From NCBI GenBank assembly GCA_948567375.1, contig OX419759.1:2085303-2149302 (forward strand): a DNA stretch of 64,000 nucleotides. The letters run 5' to 3'. Shown here piece by piece: positions 11,270-21,864 of the stretch. The position numbers and the translations under genes were made by a program. The notes below the pieces were generated by a model. The model did no database searches, was not told the DNA's origin, and was given only the letters and a program-made list of their open reading frames with translations. The stretch is from Lunularia cruciata. Taxonomy: Eukaryota > Streptophyta > Marchantiopsida > Lunulariales > Lunulariaceae. Position 1 is the first letter of the stretch. Each line of letters starts with the position of its first letter.

Positions 11270-13031
11270 GTTTCAAGTCCTTTCGACGTGGAAATGGGCA
11301 CTATGAAAGACGAAACAAGCGCCACAAAGTGATGGCAAAGAAACACTGCAACGTTTGACAATCTGAAACTGGAGTAGAATGCATATGAGTAGCATCCTCT
11401 AGTTAGTTATATAACAAGTAGAATGTGCCAACGCAATTAACAATCGAATGTAATTTTCTCAGCAAGTTACCTCTAAGACCGGAAATTTTGAGCTCTGATG
11501 TCAATTCCCGTCTAGCTTATCTAGATTTAAAATATCTAGACTTATTGAGTGATCATGAAATGTTATGATATTCTAATTAACAGTTTTGTATGACTCACAG
11601 TGTCAGAAGTTAAATGAAGCATAATAGATATATATGATTGATATGTGTCAAACCAGACCTAGGGGTTTTATTCAAATCGTTCATCAGTATCAATATTACT
11701 GAACAGCTAATGACAGCGACGTTGACGGTTGGTACTGAATACTTAGCCAATATAAAAGTATGCATCTCTGATCTTCTTGACTTGATAAGTAGACTATTCT
11801 GACGAGCGCGCATACTAGATAGGAAACGTTTCTATGACATCAGGATTAGTTATCAATCACTATCTAGCAACATTGAAATTCATCAAATGCTATACTGGAC
11901 CTCGAAATCTCTAGATCCGGTGTTCTGGAAATTCTCGCTTCAGGTCTATATCCAGGTCTTCTTAACAGAATCAGCGTGCAGATTTCAATTTTTTGGGGTT
12001 TGGAGACCTGTAGATTGATTTCCGAGTCAGCTGCTCGAATCATTTGAGAGCAATAGAAGAATGAAATATTGCATAGGACATAGTGCGAGACAAGTCGGCC
12101 CTAATAATTGATATCTGGAGATGTGTGAATGGAATTATTCATCTGATTATCACTTCTGTATTGTATATGAACCTGGCTTGTGTATGAATAAAATCGTAGT
12201 ATTGAAAGAACTAGTTTGTATGTAATGAGTATCAAAAGGAATCGCTGTCAATGGTCACCAAAATATGTTAGAAAATACCCACATTCACATTTTGAACGGA
12301 GTACCTTAGGCTTCAGGTACATACAGTTGTGGTAGAGTTTTGGAGTGGCACACAATCGTGGTTTACTCCTGTTTTGGCTTCAAAGACAATACTTGGCAAG
12401 GTTGTGTTGCTGATTGATCTGTGACTATCTAAATTATTCCTGTGTATTAGTCATCATGTGGTTTGTTCACGAAAGAGGTAAACCCATGATTGAATGGCCC
12501 AGCAAAACTGTGATGGTGAATATTTCATGGTATATTTTCCAAGTGCTACTCTAGATATTCTAGAGTAACATTTGATTCTTTGAAAGTTTACTCAATGTGT
12601 GTAACTATTAGTGCATCAGTGCAACTTCAAGTGTTGTACCAGTCTTATGTGCAGTTCATATCTTTCTTTGTTTGCCAAGCACACCAGGTGGCGTGCACAT
12701 GTGAGACACATGCATGTTTCTCGAAAGTGATATGGTATGGTATTCACAGGCATGTGTAGGACAGAAGAATAGCCTTTAGCCATAAATATCCAACATTATG
12801 TCGGGTAGTTGGATCGGTCTGGAACGTGAAGTTCTCCTCTCAGACTACTTACAAACATGGAAAGGAGAACTATCAGTAAATACCTTCTACATCTGATCTG
12901 CAGTGAACCACACTACGAGAAAAGTCTCAAAAAATCTCGGCTACATCTTTCTATCTCTTGTACGTGTATGTATGTTTCTTAGAGCGATAAAGCTGGATAC
13001 ACAACATGTCTCCTGGACATAGGAACTGTAA
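11270..13031. other. Intergenic, no supported gene
   Basis: Contains the 5' flank of copy 3 and the 3' flank of copy 4. A 9-bp perfect inverted repeat, TACTCTAGA/TCTAGAGTA with a 3-bp spacer, lies at 12547-12567. No coding signal was seen. Confidence 0.5.
11407..11414 (-). promoter_or_regulatory. Candidate TATA box of copy 3
   Basis: TTATATAA about 138 bp upstream of the ATG at 11269. Copies 5 and 6 have TATA-like boxes at similar distances (about 124 bp), which supports it. Confidence 0.4.
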
Positions 13032-13289
13032 CTAGTGCTTACAGAGATTGTTGCTGCAGTATAAGCCTGGGCAACATTTCAAAACCTTCAAGACTGCTTT
13101 CCGTGAGCACCGTTCTCTCCACTTGCGACAGGGGAAGGGTCTTCCAAGGGAGGAAGTATTATATCCTGGCCCCTCATCCACATGTGCGAGAGTGAGATCA
13201 TTCACTCCGGCAGACTGAGCTGTGTTCGATGACAGATGCAGAATGAGAGCCACGGTGAGAACCAGAATGAACGCTATCCTGGACGCCAT
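13032..13289 (-). CDS. Secreted knottin-like cysteine-rich peptide, copy 4
   Basis: An intact single-exon frame of 85 residues starting at an ATG that directly precedes a strong signal peptide (hydrophobic residues 5-20). A short pro-region with a DEGPGYN segment follows. The core begins at residue 54 with spacing C-x6-C-x10-CC-x4-C-x4-C, the longest second loop in the family here. It is strongly basic, with many Arg and Lys between the first three cysteines, whereas copies 5 and 7 are acidic there. That charge difference suggests the copies act on different targets, but this is inference. No clear TATA box was found at the distance seen in copies 3, 5 and 6. Confidence 0.85.
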   Translation of the reverse strand: MASRIAFILVLTVALILHLSSNTAQSAGVNDLTLAHVDEGPGYNTSSLGRPFPCRKWRERCSRKAVLKVLKCCPGLYCSNNLCKH

Positions 13290-14138
13290 CCTGTTCCAAA
13301 TAGATTGGAGTTAGATCGGAAATATAAGGGAAATATAAGCGATTCAGAAAAATGGAAGTAAATTCGCAAGGTTTTCAGAATGATGGCCGGGGAAGCATGA
13401 GGACACATTTTTGAATCGTGAATGAGTAGAAACAAATTAGAATAATATGAAATTGCTATATCGAAAAAAACTTAACAGCTAGTAAACAGAATCTAAGAAG
13501 TAGCAATTCCCAATATTGATTGACCTGAGGAGGGCGAAACGCGGGCCATCATCAGTACCTCTACGGGGCAGTCGAGGTCGCGAGAAGACACGAATCAGAC
13601 TACTCCAACACGGTGTTCTGATACGAAGTTGGAAAGCGGCGGTCTCTGCCGCTTTAGGGAGGCACTCGAGCTGCCAAAACAGTAGTCCAAGCTGGAGCTC
13701 GGAACTGGAGGAGGTGGTAGGGCTGTGAGAGGACCTTTCTCTTCGAGCAAAACTTATAGGCCATCGCGGCCTGTACTGGACGATGCATGCACTCCCGCCA
13801 CTTGGTCACACCACCGCTCAAGAACAGGTTGTAGAATCAAAGACGAGCAAAAATGGAAGAAGCTGCACAGTCCGGTCGCTCAAGAACTGACCACTCCCTG
13901 CCAAATTCTGCTCGAAAACGATGGCTCCAGCCTGCACGACATGCAAAATTCCACCTCAAACAAACACCAGGCGCTAATCGCCACGAGGAGCCGGGCTCGA
14001 ACACTTCACTGTACTCATTGATGACGAATGCGAAGAGGCAGTCCATCTCGCTTTCATCTGCTTGCTGTCAACCTGCCCACAAGCAGATTTGATGCCACGA
14101 TTCACGAATAAATAGACGGCAGCAATTTGATAGCTCAA

Positions 14139-14262
14139 TCAGGCCAGCAGACCATTTATCTCCCTCTCCAGTTTGCGTATTTCTTGTATGAAGACTCTTG
14201 TGTCCAGGAGCACGATTTCTTCGTGAAACCGGAGGGTCACCTTCTGCCAGTCCAGGCTAACA
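14139..14262 (-). other. Possible terminal exon of an unidentified gene
   Basis: A candidate acceptor (TTGTTAG) precedes an open stretch reading LDWQKVTLRFHEEIVLLD and then KLEREINGLLA before a stop at 14139. Its composition and amphipathic helix pattern look coding, but no upstream exon was found, and AT-rich DNA lies just upstream. It may be a fragment of a dead gene or chance. Confidence 0.25.
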
Positions 14263-14341
14263 ATACTCATACTTAGCCTAGACCTAACCCATAAGACATA
14301 CCGGAGGAAGATACATTCTTTGGTTTTACCGATGTAAATAT

Positions 14342-14470
14342 ACAGATTATTTATCAAAAATATTATTAATAATTTTATATTATTAATTTATTTATAAAAT
14401 TAATTTTAATTTTTTAATTATATTTTATTAAATATTTATAATCTTATTAATTAATTTCGAAAGTATTTAA
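14342..14470. repeat. Nearly pure A+T tract
   Basis: About 130 bp made almost only of A and T, rich in TTAATTA and TATTTATA words, sharply bounded by much more GC-rich DNA on both sides. Confidence 0.7.
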
Positions 14471-15091
14471 AAAAAATAACGAGCATGGAATAGACATACA
14501 GCAACTCGATTACGCAACCTGAAATCCCGCCCATGTTAAAATTCAAGTCATCTGGTACATCACATCCGAATCTCAGGATCCAAACTTGAGACATTCCTTA
14601 TCCCCACCTGAAAACCCCCGGCAGCCCGAAATCATCCACTCTACCCGAATCCTCGATTCCATCTGTAAATCCTAAATGCCTTGACAACGCGTTTCCCTTC
14701 ATGCCTTTGCCAACAGGAAGTGCGGAATGCCCAAGTTTGACAAATGTCTGCACGTTAGACCACTCTTGCTGCCAACTTGGGTACCGTAACGTCGAAGAGC
14801 CAATATCGGTTTGTTAAGTCTTCTCTGGAATCTAATCATTTCCCCAGTCAAATCTGATGTCTGCGGGTTCAATCGCGAGGGGTATGAGAAATTGAGCGAC
14901 TACAAAACATGTAGGAGAAACAAACCCTGGACTGAAACACACAGAGGAATATACGTGGGTCGAAGAATTGGCAGTTGTAGCCTGAGCAACAAACTATACT
15001 CAGGAAGCAGACATGTTCGGAGCAATAGTGCAGAATGCATCCTCCTCTGTGACATGCTAGTAGCGATGCAGACGTCTCATTGTTTCTTTGA

Positions 15092-15117
15092 ATGCGACCG
15101 CCCACACGCGGTCGCAT
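15092..15117. repeat. Hairpin with GCGACCGC arms
   Basis: A perfect 10-bp inverted repeat, ATGCGACCGC and GCGGTCGCAT, with a 6-bp loop. The GCGGTCGC word is the same as the core of the dispersed box repeat found elsewhere in this window. Confidence 0.6.
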
Positions 15118-15940
15118 CTTCATTTCTTTGAATGGGCCCCCGGCTCGTATCCCTTACTAACGCCAGCACCTCGTATACAGGAATGGGGGCCACCAAAATT
15201 AAGACTACCCTCCGGCTTGAACAGGATGCACAACTGAACGCACGAGTAACCCACAATTCAATGACAGGCGATTCCTGACATCCCGCTAAGAGCTGATAGC
15301 AGTATGAATGAAGGTCTGCATCTCAACTCTGGATACTGGCAACATAAACCCAGGAAACAGAGAGTGCCTGTGCAACGCAGCTCCGTCCCAGCCCGACATG
15401 CGACGACGGAGGAATAACAACAATGGCTTTTCCGACTGTTCTCATCTCGCTCTGACCTATTGATGTATTTGACTATTTTGGCTTTATTTTAAATAGATAT
15501 CCTTGTAATGATGGTACATTGAACAATCATTACGTACAGAACCTGGAATCTATCCGGTTTCATTGAGCATATTGGATTCTAATCCAGAGTAATCGGATAA
15601 GGTCTATCAGATCACATCTAAAATTTTCCATTTTTACGTATTCGTGAATTTCGATCAGAAAATTACAAGAGAGACTTCATGCGTGTGCCGAGTCGTGGAA
15701 GAGTACAGAAATGTGCGCTTTATTATGATGCGTCACCTGACAAACATAGTGGGTGTGCAACAACATGCCCTAATTCACAGTGGCAAGAAGTGGACGGAAT
15801 CATGGATTTGTGATGAAGCACTGTGCCCTAGCTAGATAAGCGAAATCCTATCACTGTACATGTGACAGTTGGCCCCAAACTGCAGGAACTTCTTGATTAT
15901 CTGGTTCCTCCTTGAGAGTATCGTTTCGCACTCGATGAAG

Positions 15941-16192
15941 TCATAGAACACATTTGTGATTCACACAAACGAGACCTACGCAGCAGTTCAGATCGTTCCT
16001 GCATACTTCTCCCTCCGATCCACAGTCGGGCTGGATCACGGATCCAGCATCGTTATTCGCAGGAGTGAAACCCTCATTAGCCTGAGCAGGTCTACATTCC
16101 ACGCTGTTGAATTTTGATGCCAGAAGAACTCCCATGACGACTGCAACTGTGAGGGCCCGAAACAGGGCTGGGCTTGAACTCTTAGCCATCAT
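15941..16192 (-). CDS. Secreted knottin-like cysteine-rich peptide, copy 5
   Basis: An intact single-exon frame of 83 residues with two adjacent ATG codons at the start, as in copy 3. Residues 10-26 form the signal peptide; CRPAQ follows, echoing SRPER of copy 2. The core begins at residue 57 with spacing C-x6-C-x5-CC-x4-C-x4-C, the most compact version and the closest to the textbook inhibitor-cystine-knot pattern. The product ends two residues after the last Cys. A TATA-like box (ATTATATA read on plus, 16315-16322) is about 124 bp upstream. Secretion and disulfide bonding are inferred from sequence; the target is unknown. Confidence 0.87.
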   Translation of the reverse strand: MMAKSSSPALFRALTVAVVMGVLLASKFNSVECRPAQANEGFTPANNDAGSVIQPDCGSEGEVCRNDLNCCVGLVCVNHKCVL

Positions 16193-16314
16193 GTCTCAAT
16201 CCTTTTGAACTGACTGATAAATAACAAAAGACCTAGACTGCAAGGCGAATAAGAAGAGTAATCCAAGAAAGACCCTCCAAATTGGGTTGAGTAGCAACCT
16301 TCCAAGATGACATA

Positions 16315-16322
16315 ATTATATA
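16315..16322 (-). promoter_or_regulatory. Candidate TATA box of copy 5
   Basis: TATATAAT on the minus strand, about 124 bp before the ATG at 16192, matching the distance in copy 6. Confidence 0.4.
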
Positions 16323-17265
16323 CCAAGACAGTCTAGGTCTAGATTGCTTATCTAGATCTGATAGATCATTATTTTTGCTAGTAAAATTGCTACTTGAACA
16401 TATATGAATACATTTTTTCATGAACTTGAATTCTTCTTCTTCAAACCCTATATGTAGCAATCGCATTGGTTGATCACGAAGTCACAGCAGAACTTTGACA
16501 GTGTGAGAGCTAACCCTGAGATATTGATCAATGTTTACCCCAATTGAATTCGAAAGAGATACTTAGCGCATGTGCATCATGTACTTCTCCATCGCTATCG
16601 AAACAAGTACTGTTCATGTTCGCGACTGGCTTCATAAAACAATAGCTGTATACATAGCACATTTTATGTAGGGCTAAGTTCATACTTGTAGGAGCCTGCA
16701 CTGACAGGTGTTCCTGGTGGATATGCTTCACTCATCTTGATGAATACAGTCTTATTTTCCCTTCACACATTTATTAACGTACTCAGTTGATTAGATTGTA
16801 GAATGGATCTGTGGACATCCACTAACAGCCGGAGAGTCTAAAAGATTTCTTTGACCTCGAGCTAATTCATATGCAGCCATTGTTCCAACGTACCTACGAT
16901 CCAGGACGGGTACTTCATCGATTGATGAACTAAAGATAATTAATGTCCAAAGATCCGGATGAGGGTTGGGGCCCGGCCAGGACACGAAACAGCTCATCTT
17001 TGTTCCATTGTTTCTACCATTTCTGAGATGGCAATAATCACTGCAGTACAATATTCCACATGACAATGACGATACTGACCCTTTGGAATGAAAGTTTATA
17101 TCATCCTTGCCTGTTGACATCAATGTAGAGCCTCTTCGAATGAAGAGCTTTCGGCGAATTTGTACAGACATATTGTGCTTAGCCTAGTAAACGTCTTTTT
17201 CCTTGTCAAAGTAACAAATTGGAAAAGAAGCAGCACAAATAACTACAATATTCATATTGGATCAT

Positions 17266-17390
17266 AGAAAAACGCGACCGCTTGTGAAAACAAGAAGGAT
17301 GGAAGACCTCATCAAAAGGTACAAGGAAAAGACAAAGAGGGTAAAATGGGGCTAAGCCCCAATAGTATCGATTGGAGGCTTCTGCCCTAC
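17266..17390 (-). repeat. Dispersed box repeat, copy A with tail
   Basis: On the minus strand this reads GGTCTTCCATCCTTCTTG, then a GCGGTCGC core. About 35 bp further along the plus strand is a tail with a small palindrome, GGGGCTAAGCCCC, followed by AATAGTATCG. The same box plus tail arrangement occurs at 45482-45590. Confidence 0.65.
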
Positions 17391-18993
17391 AAATTAATTA
17401 AACCATTAAACTACTAATATTGGATATTTACACTATCAGAACCATCGTGAGTCCATCAATATTCAAGCTATGGCATACTATCGATTGATTGCAGCAAAGG
17501 TGCGTATTATGTGCTGTAAGAATCGAGGAGCCTGTTTTAGTACTGCATAATGTCATAAACAAGACTTTTTCTGCTAGTTTGCAATCTTTCAGGTCGTACC
17601 CAGCACTCACTGCGAGTTTCTGCTTAATTCTGGAACTTAGAATCTGTTGTACATTACTTCAAGGAAGCCTTAGGTATTGAAAGAACTAAATGTGGAATGG
17701 AACTCATGATGTGCACGCGTACAAGCAGCGCTCAACATTGTTTTGAATCTCTGGGAAAAGTCTGGTTTGAACACCATATGTGAACTACATATCAATCATT
17801 TAAAGGCATCACGCAGGAAGACATAAACCTAAACGATATCCTGACAAAGATATCATGTCGGCTGTTACTGGCAGCCAATGTTCTCTTTAACTTAATGATT
17901 GTACACATAACTTTCAACGGTACAAATAGCACTGTACGTTAAGCATGTGCGTAGCATTATACGATAGGAACCAAGTGAGAAGATTATCAAGGAGAAAATC
18001 ACGAGGAACGTACTTATGCTTTAGCTAACAAATTCATGTGCATGCCAGCCAGTTGTCAAGCAAGAGCTGTTCGTGACACTGATAATGATCACTAATAACT
18101 CACAAAATCCCCTAACGTAATCAAGTGTAGCCAGTATAAGTCGGACTCATCAACGAGGGACTTCACGTGAGAGTAACCGCCAGTCACAATCTGGCTATAT
18201 ATTAGAGATATTGAATAGTGACCCACCTGTCATGTGTCAATTAGAAATTCCGACAGTACAAACGATGGGACATTCATGTTCCGTAGAAGTTACCGCTTGC
18301 GTTGAACTTTGCCTGAAGGTCCTTGAAGTCCTCGCTTGATAGACAAAAGTTGTAATCTATACGGTAATCACGCGCTTGAAACTGGATTTGCCCTAAGATG
18401 TGTGGTCGACTTCGGAATGCATCCGCTGACTACTAACGCCGATAAGTTATATCGTTGATCTTGTACGCCACAATATATGTTCATTCCTGTCTACGTACAT
18501 CTCTCTTCGAGCTCACAAATCCCAACTACCTTGCGTATGGTGCATATATGCGACACAAAAACAATTATTTCAGTATTAAGCATAATGCCATCGGCTTGTA
18601 GGGTTTAGGGCAGTCAATCTACCTAGACTCTTTGCACTTATTATCATGAGATTTATGACGTTTAGAATCCGTTTTAGGGGAACAGAATCCAGCTTCCCGG
18701 AACGAGTGAGACAATTTTGACAGTTAAAATCAAAACAATTATGTATGATGTTTGATATGACATTCTATAGCTCTTTGAACTTTTTATCAATTGAGAAACT
18801 CAGTAACAAGAGAAGGGGACGAGACTCATTGGACTAACATTCGACTCAACTGAAGCTCATCAAATCTAATGATATAATAACGTCGATGCCTAGGCTTTAT
18901 TGATTCAGAGCATTTCAAACGTGAATGGTATAGCTACCCTTCTCAGGAATGGACTGATGATGGTTCTTGTGAAAGAAATGAAGGCCACTCATC

Positions 18994-19338
18994 CTACGAA
19001 AGCAAAGCACAGAACTTATCGTAACAAACAAGGTATTCACAACAATGCAATTGCCTGTCGCAGTATTCTCCAATCAGATGACAAGTACGTGGAGGATCAT
19101 TTAGTAACGCCTCTGCGCTGCCGGCAAGATGTTTTTCTGCAACGGTCTCTTCCAGGTCCGTGTGAGGAGCGTGCTGGTTGTGGACTTCATTAATCTTCGA
19201 GCTCTGCAGCACATCAGCTCCCGAAGCCATTGAATCGATATTTTGACCAAATTTGTCTGATCTGGATTCAGAAGTGTCCAATGACACGAGCAAGAGCACC
19301 GCGACTATGCTCATCAATAGAGAGGTAACCTTCACCAT
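18994..19338 (-). CDS. Secreted knottin-like cysteine-rich peptide, copy 6
   Basis: An intact single-exon frame of 114 residues. Residues 5-19 form the signal peptide, followed by SRSDKFGQNID, which parallels SRPERLTQNLD of copy 2 and so marks a conserved pro-region start. The pro-region is long and acidic. The core begins at residue 86 with spacing C-x6-C-x5-CC-x4-C-x4-C. A TATAAAA box lies about 124 bp upstream of the ATG. Its loop lengths equal those of copy 5, although the residues between the cysteines mostly differ. The function is not known. Confidence 0.86.
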   Translation of the reverse strand: MVKVTSLLMSIVAVLLLVSLDTSESRSDKFGQNIDSMASGADVLQSSKINEVHNQHAPHTDLEETVAEKHLAGSAEALLNDPPRTCHLIGEYCDRQLHCCEYLVCYDKFCALLS

Positions 19339-21420
19339 GATTCACCCTGGAATTTTGGCAAGAAGACTGACAGTGCGCAAACCAGTTCAGAGCTCCAAGT
19401 AGAGATACAGGAGCAATATAGGTATGAATGCGGAATGAGTAGATAGATACCAGGATCAGGGTTTTATACCGCAACTTCAAGGCCTCAAGTACTGAAGGAC
19501 GTTTCCTTTTCGCCATAGAATCTGCTTAGAATCCGAGGAATCTTTGAAAGTATTATAAAGCTACTAAATACGAGCCTGTAGCTCAAATTAAACTAACTAA
19601 AGTGAATTTATACAACAAAAATGAAAAGTATCAAGGAGCTCATCTCCACGACACAAATATGCTCATATTATACTACATGAATCTCTACGTTTCGTTTACC
19701 AACAACGACGCTTCACGCAAAATTTAACACACATAGCATGTAAACACTACACTTCAGTACCCCGTGTCTTCGCAAAGTAGGACACCAGCATATCCTTTGT
19801 TCATAACTATATGACGGCGATTATCTGAAGAAACTGATCTGTCTGGAACTCTTTCCACACTGAAACTACGCAATTCATATTGAAGAAACCAATACACGTA
19901 TTATTTATGTAAGGCTTCACAACCCTGAATGACGTTTTCGCCACTGATGGTCCGGCTTATAATCAAATCTAATTTAGTTCCATCATGTTCATTAATGTTT
20001 TTGAACGAAGCTTGAAACATCGCTGCAATCGGAACTAGCATTTAATTTCACGTCTTGCTCTGTCAGTTTATTATGTTCATGGCTTCATAGTAAATGCATA
20101 ATATAATTCGACCTGCTTTATTGTGACATGTATGACATGCTTGCCAGTTGTGTAGCGGAGGATAACAATTTCACAAGAAATAGCCTGGTGAAATGATCAT
20201 GATACATACATTAATTTTTCTTGTTAATGAGTGGTAAAGATACGGGAGATTGAGTATATTCAGTTCCAGCTTAGACATAACGGGAATTTGCTGAAGAAAG
20301 TAAAGATTTTTTAAGGCCCGCGCTGATCACTAAAGGCGTTTGTATGGCGCTGTTTGTTGTCGTGTTTTGTCTGGCGGTCTTTTCTCCTAGTAACGTAATG
20401 CAAAGTAGGGTTCTCTTTGTTCATCAGTGAAGTCCCGCGTAGGTTTCACTTAACCAACAAAGCTACAACCTCTGTAAATGTAGATATATTCTGTTCATTC
20501 ATGTTGTGAATAGGTTTCTGAATTCTTCCGAATTTTAACCGGTCCTGATGAATTGGCAATCTTCAAATGTTTTTTAGGATTCACATCTTTTCTTCGTTTC
20601 CTGGGATAAGCGATGAGTTGAAGAATGAAAACCGGCTTGAGAACATACTCTGGACTTTCACAGAGATAGCTATGAACACGCTGTTTGAATGTTAGCTAGA
20701 CACTGGCGTGCATACACTTCTTTCGGCTCGCACGATTTCTTGATTTGCATACATACAATTGCATACATTCATTTCAATAACAAATCAAAGCAAAGGCACG
20801 TACATTCTCAACTCTATTGCCACCACTATTGCTAAATCTGGACAAACCCGTTTCAGTAGTTCACACTTCCTCTCTGCAGTCTCTTTCTAGACAACCCTAA
20901 CTCGATACGGTGTTAATAGTACCTTTATCATCAGCTTTCAGTTTCTCGATAGGTCTTGACATGGAAAAATGCCGACCGCCTCAAAATACCAGAAGGTTCT
21001 GATATTTGATTTAGTCATATCTTCCTGTGCAATCTCATATCCATATTTCTTCTCAAGATGAGGGCAACGGGTCAGTAAATGCATTCTTATCAGCTCTAGC
21101 AATCTATCACTAGGAAACTGAGGACTGCTCGGAGTCTCTTTATAGAAATCGCCACAAAAGCTTAGTTTAGCTCATTGCTAAACTAATCGTTGTGGTTCGA
21201 GAAATTGCAGGTTGCACCTGCACCAAGTTATCAGGACCTGATGTCCCACCTAATAGTTTCGATGAGATCTTCAAGCCACAATTGGGTAAAGCGTATCTCT
21301 CCACGACAGATCAGCGACCAAGGTAGACTTATTCTGTCAATCTCCGGATTTGCTTGGGATTTCAGCAGCGGAACATAACAATGGAGATATTGAGGACACC
21401 AGATTGTCTTAAAATATCAG
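19339..21420. other. Intergenic, no supported gene
   Basis: Moderately AT-rich, with only short open frames. It contains the 5' flank of copy 6 and the 3' flank of copy 7. No repeat or RNA gene was recognised. Confidence 0.5.
19462..19468 (-). promoter_or_regulatory. Candidate TATA box of copy 6
   Basis: TATAAAA on the minus strand about 124 bp before the ATG at 19338. Confidence 0.45.
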
Positions 21421-21864
21421 TCAAGTCGGGCGCGGAGGTGGGTAGTTGATGCAGCATTGGTTCTGCCTGCAAATCAGACCATTACAGCAGAACATTTGAT
21501 CTTTGTCACATTCTTCTGCTAGAAGATGACAAGGACCCCTGTAGACACTTATTGCAACGAAGGATTGATTGCCATCGGTATTCACGAAGTCCCTAGCAGC
21601 CTCCTGGAGTTTCATGTGGTGAGCTTTCCCTGCTATCCTCAGATTGATGGGATCAACCTCAGAATTCTCGTCTGTATCCAAATTGCTTCGACTAAACTTC
21701 CCATCGGGGAAACGATCGTAACCGTTCTGACTCCAATCAAACTTGGCATGGCGTTCTCTGGCAGAAAATCCTATCACAGCTGATCCAACCACCAGAATAG
21801 CTAAGAACAGCATACGAATGGTTTTGACAGTCTCTGTCTGCAGGGCTGCAATCACCCTTGCCAT
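21421..21864 (-). CDS. Secreted knottin-like cysteine-rich peptide, copy 7
   Basis: An intact frame of 147 residues from the ATG at 21864; an upstream in-frame ATG at 21933 would push the signal segment inward, and a later one at 21813 would also give a signal peptide. The hydrophobic segment is about residues 18-33 and is followed by SARERH, in line with the SR motif after the signal in copies 2 and 6. The pro-region is the longest in the family, with a DTDENSEVD stretch. The core begins at residue 112 with spacing C-x6-C-x6-CC-x4-C-x4-C, then an additional Cys and a Pro-rich tail ending PPPRPT. The seventh cysteine is unusual and could allow dimerisation or a changed knot. Confidence 0.83.
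   Translation of the reverse strand: MARVIAALQTETVKTIRMLFLAILVVGSAVIGFSARERHAKFDWSQNGYDRFPDGKFSRSNLDTDENSEVDPINLRIAGKAHHMKLQEAARDFVNTDGNQSFVAISVYRGPCHLLAEECDKDQMFCCNGLICRQNQCCINYPPPRPT

Larger units (their letters stand above)
13290..15940. other. Intergenic block of mixed composition
   Basis: Two GC-richer segments (about 13520-14130 and 14510-15420) flank a stretch of nearly pure A and T. The minus strand at about 14140-14262 reads like a terminal exon; see its own entry. No complete gene was recognised. The base composition of the GC-richer segments differs from that of the peptide genes around them. Confidence 0.4.
16193..18993. other. Intergenic, no supported gene
   Basis: Holds the 5' flank of copy 5, an unrecognised 126-residue minus-strand open frame (16791-17171), and one copy of the dispersed box repeat. 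The rest shows only short frames. Confidence 0.5.

Noticed and set aside
16791-17171. Minus-strand open frame of 126 residues with several cysteines
   Set aside because: It does not have the family spacing of cysteines and no signal peptide; no known domain.
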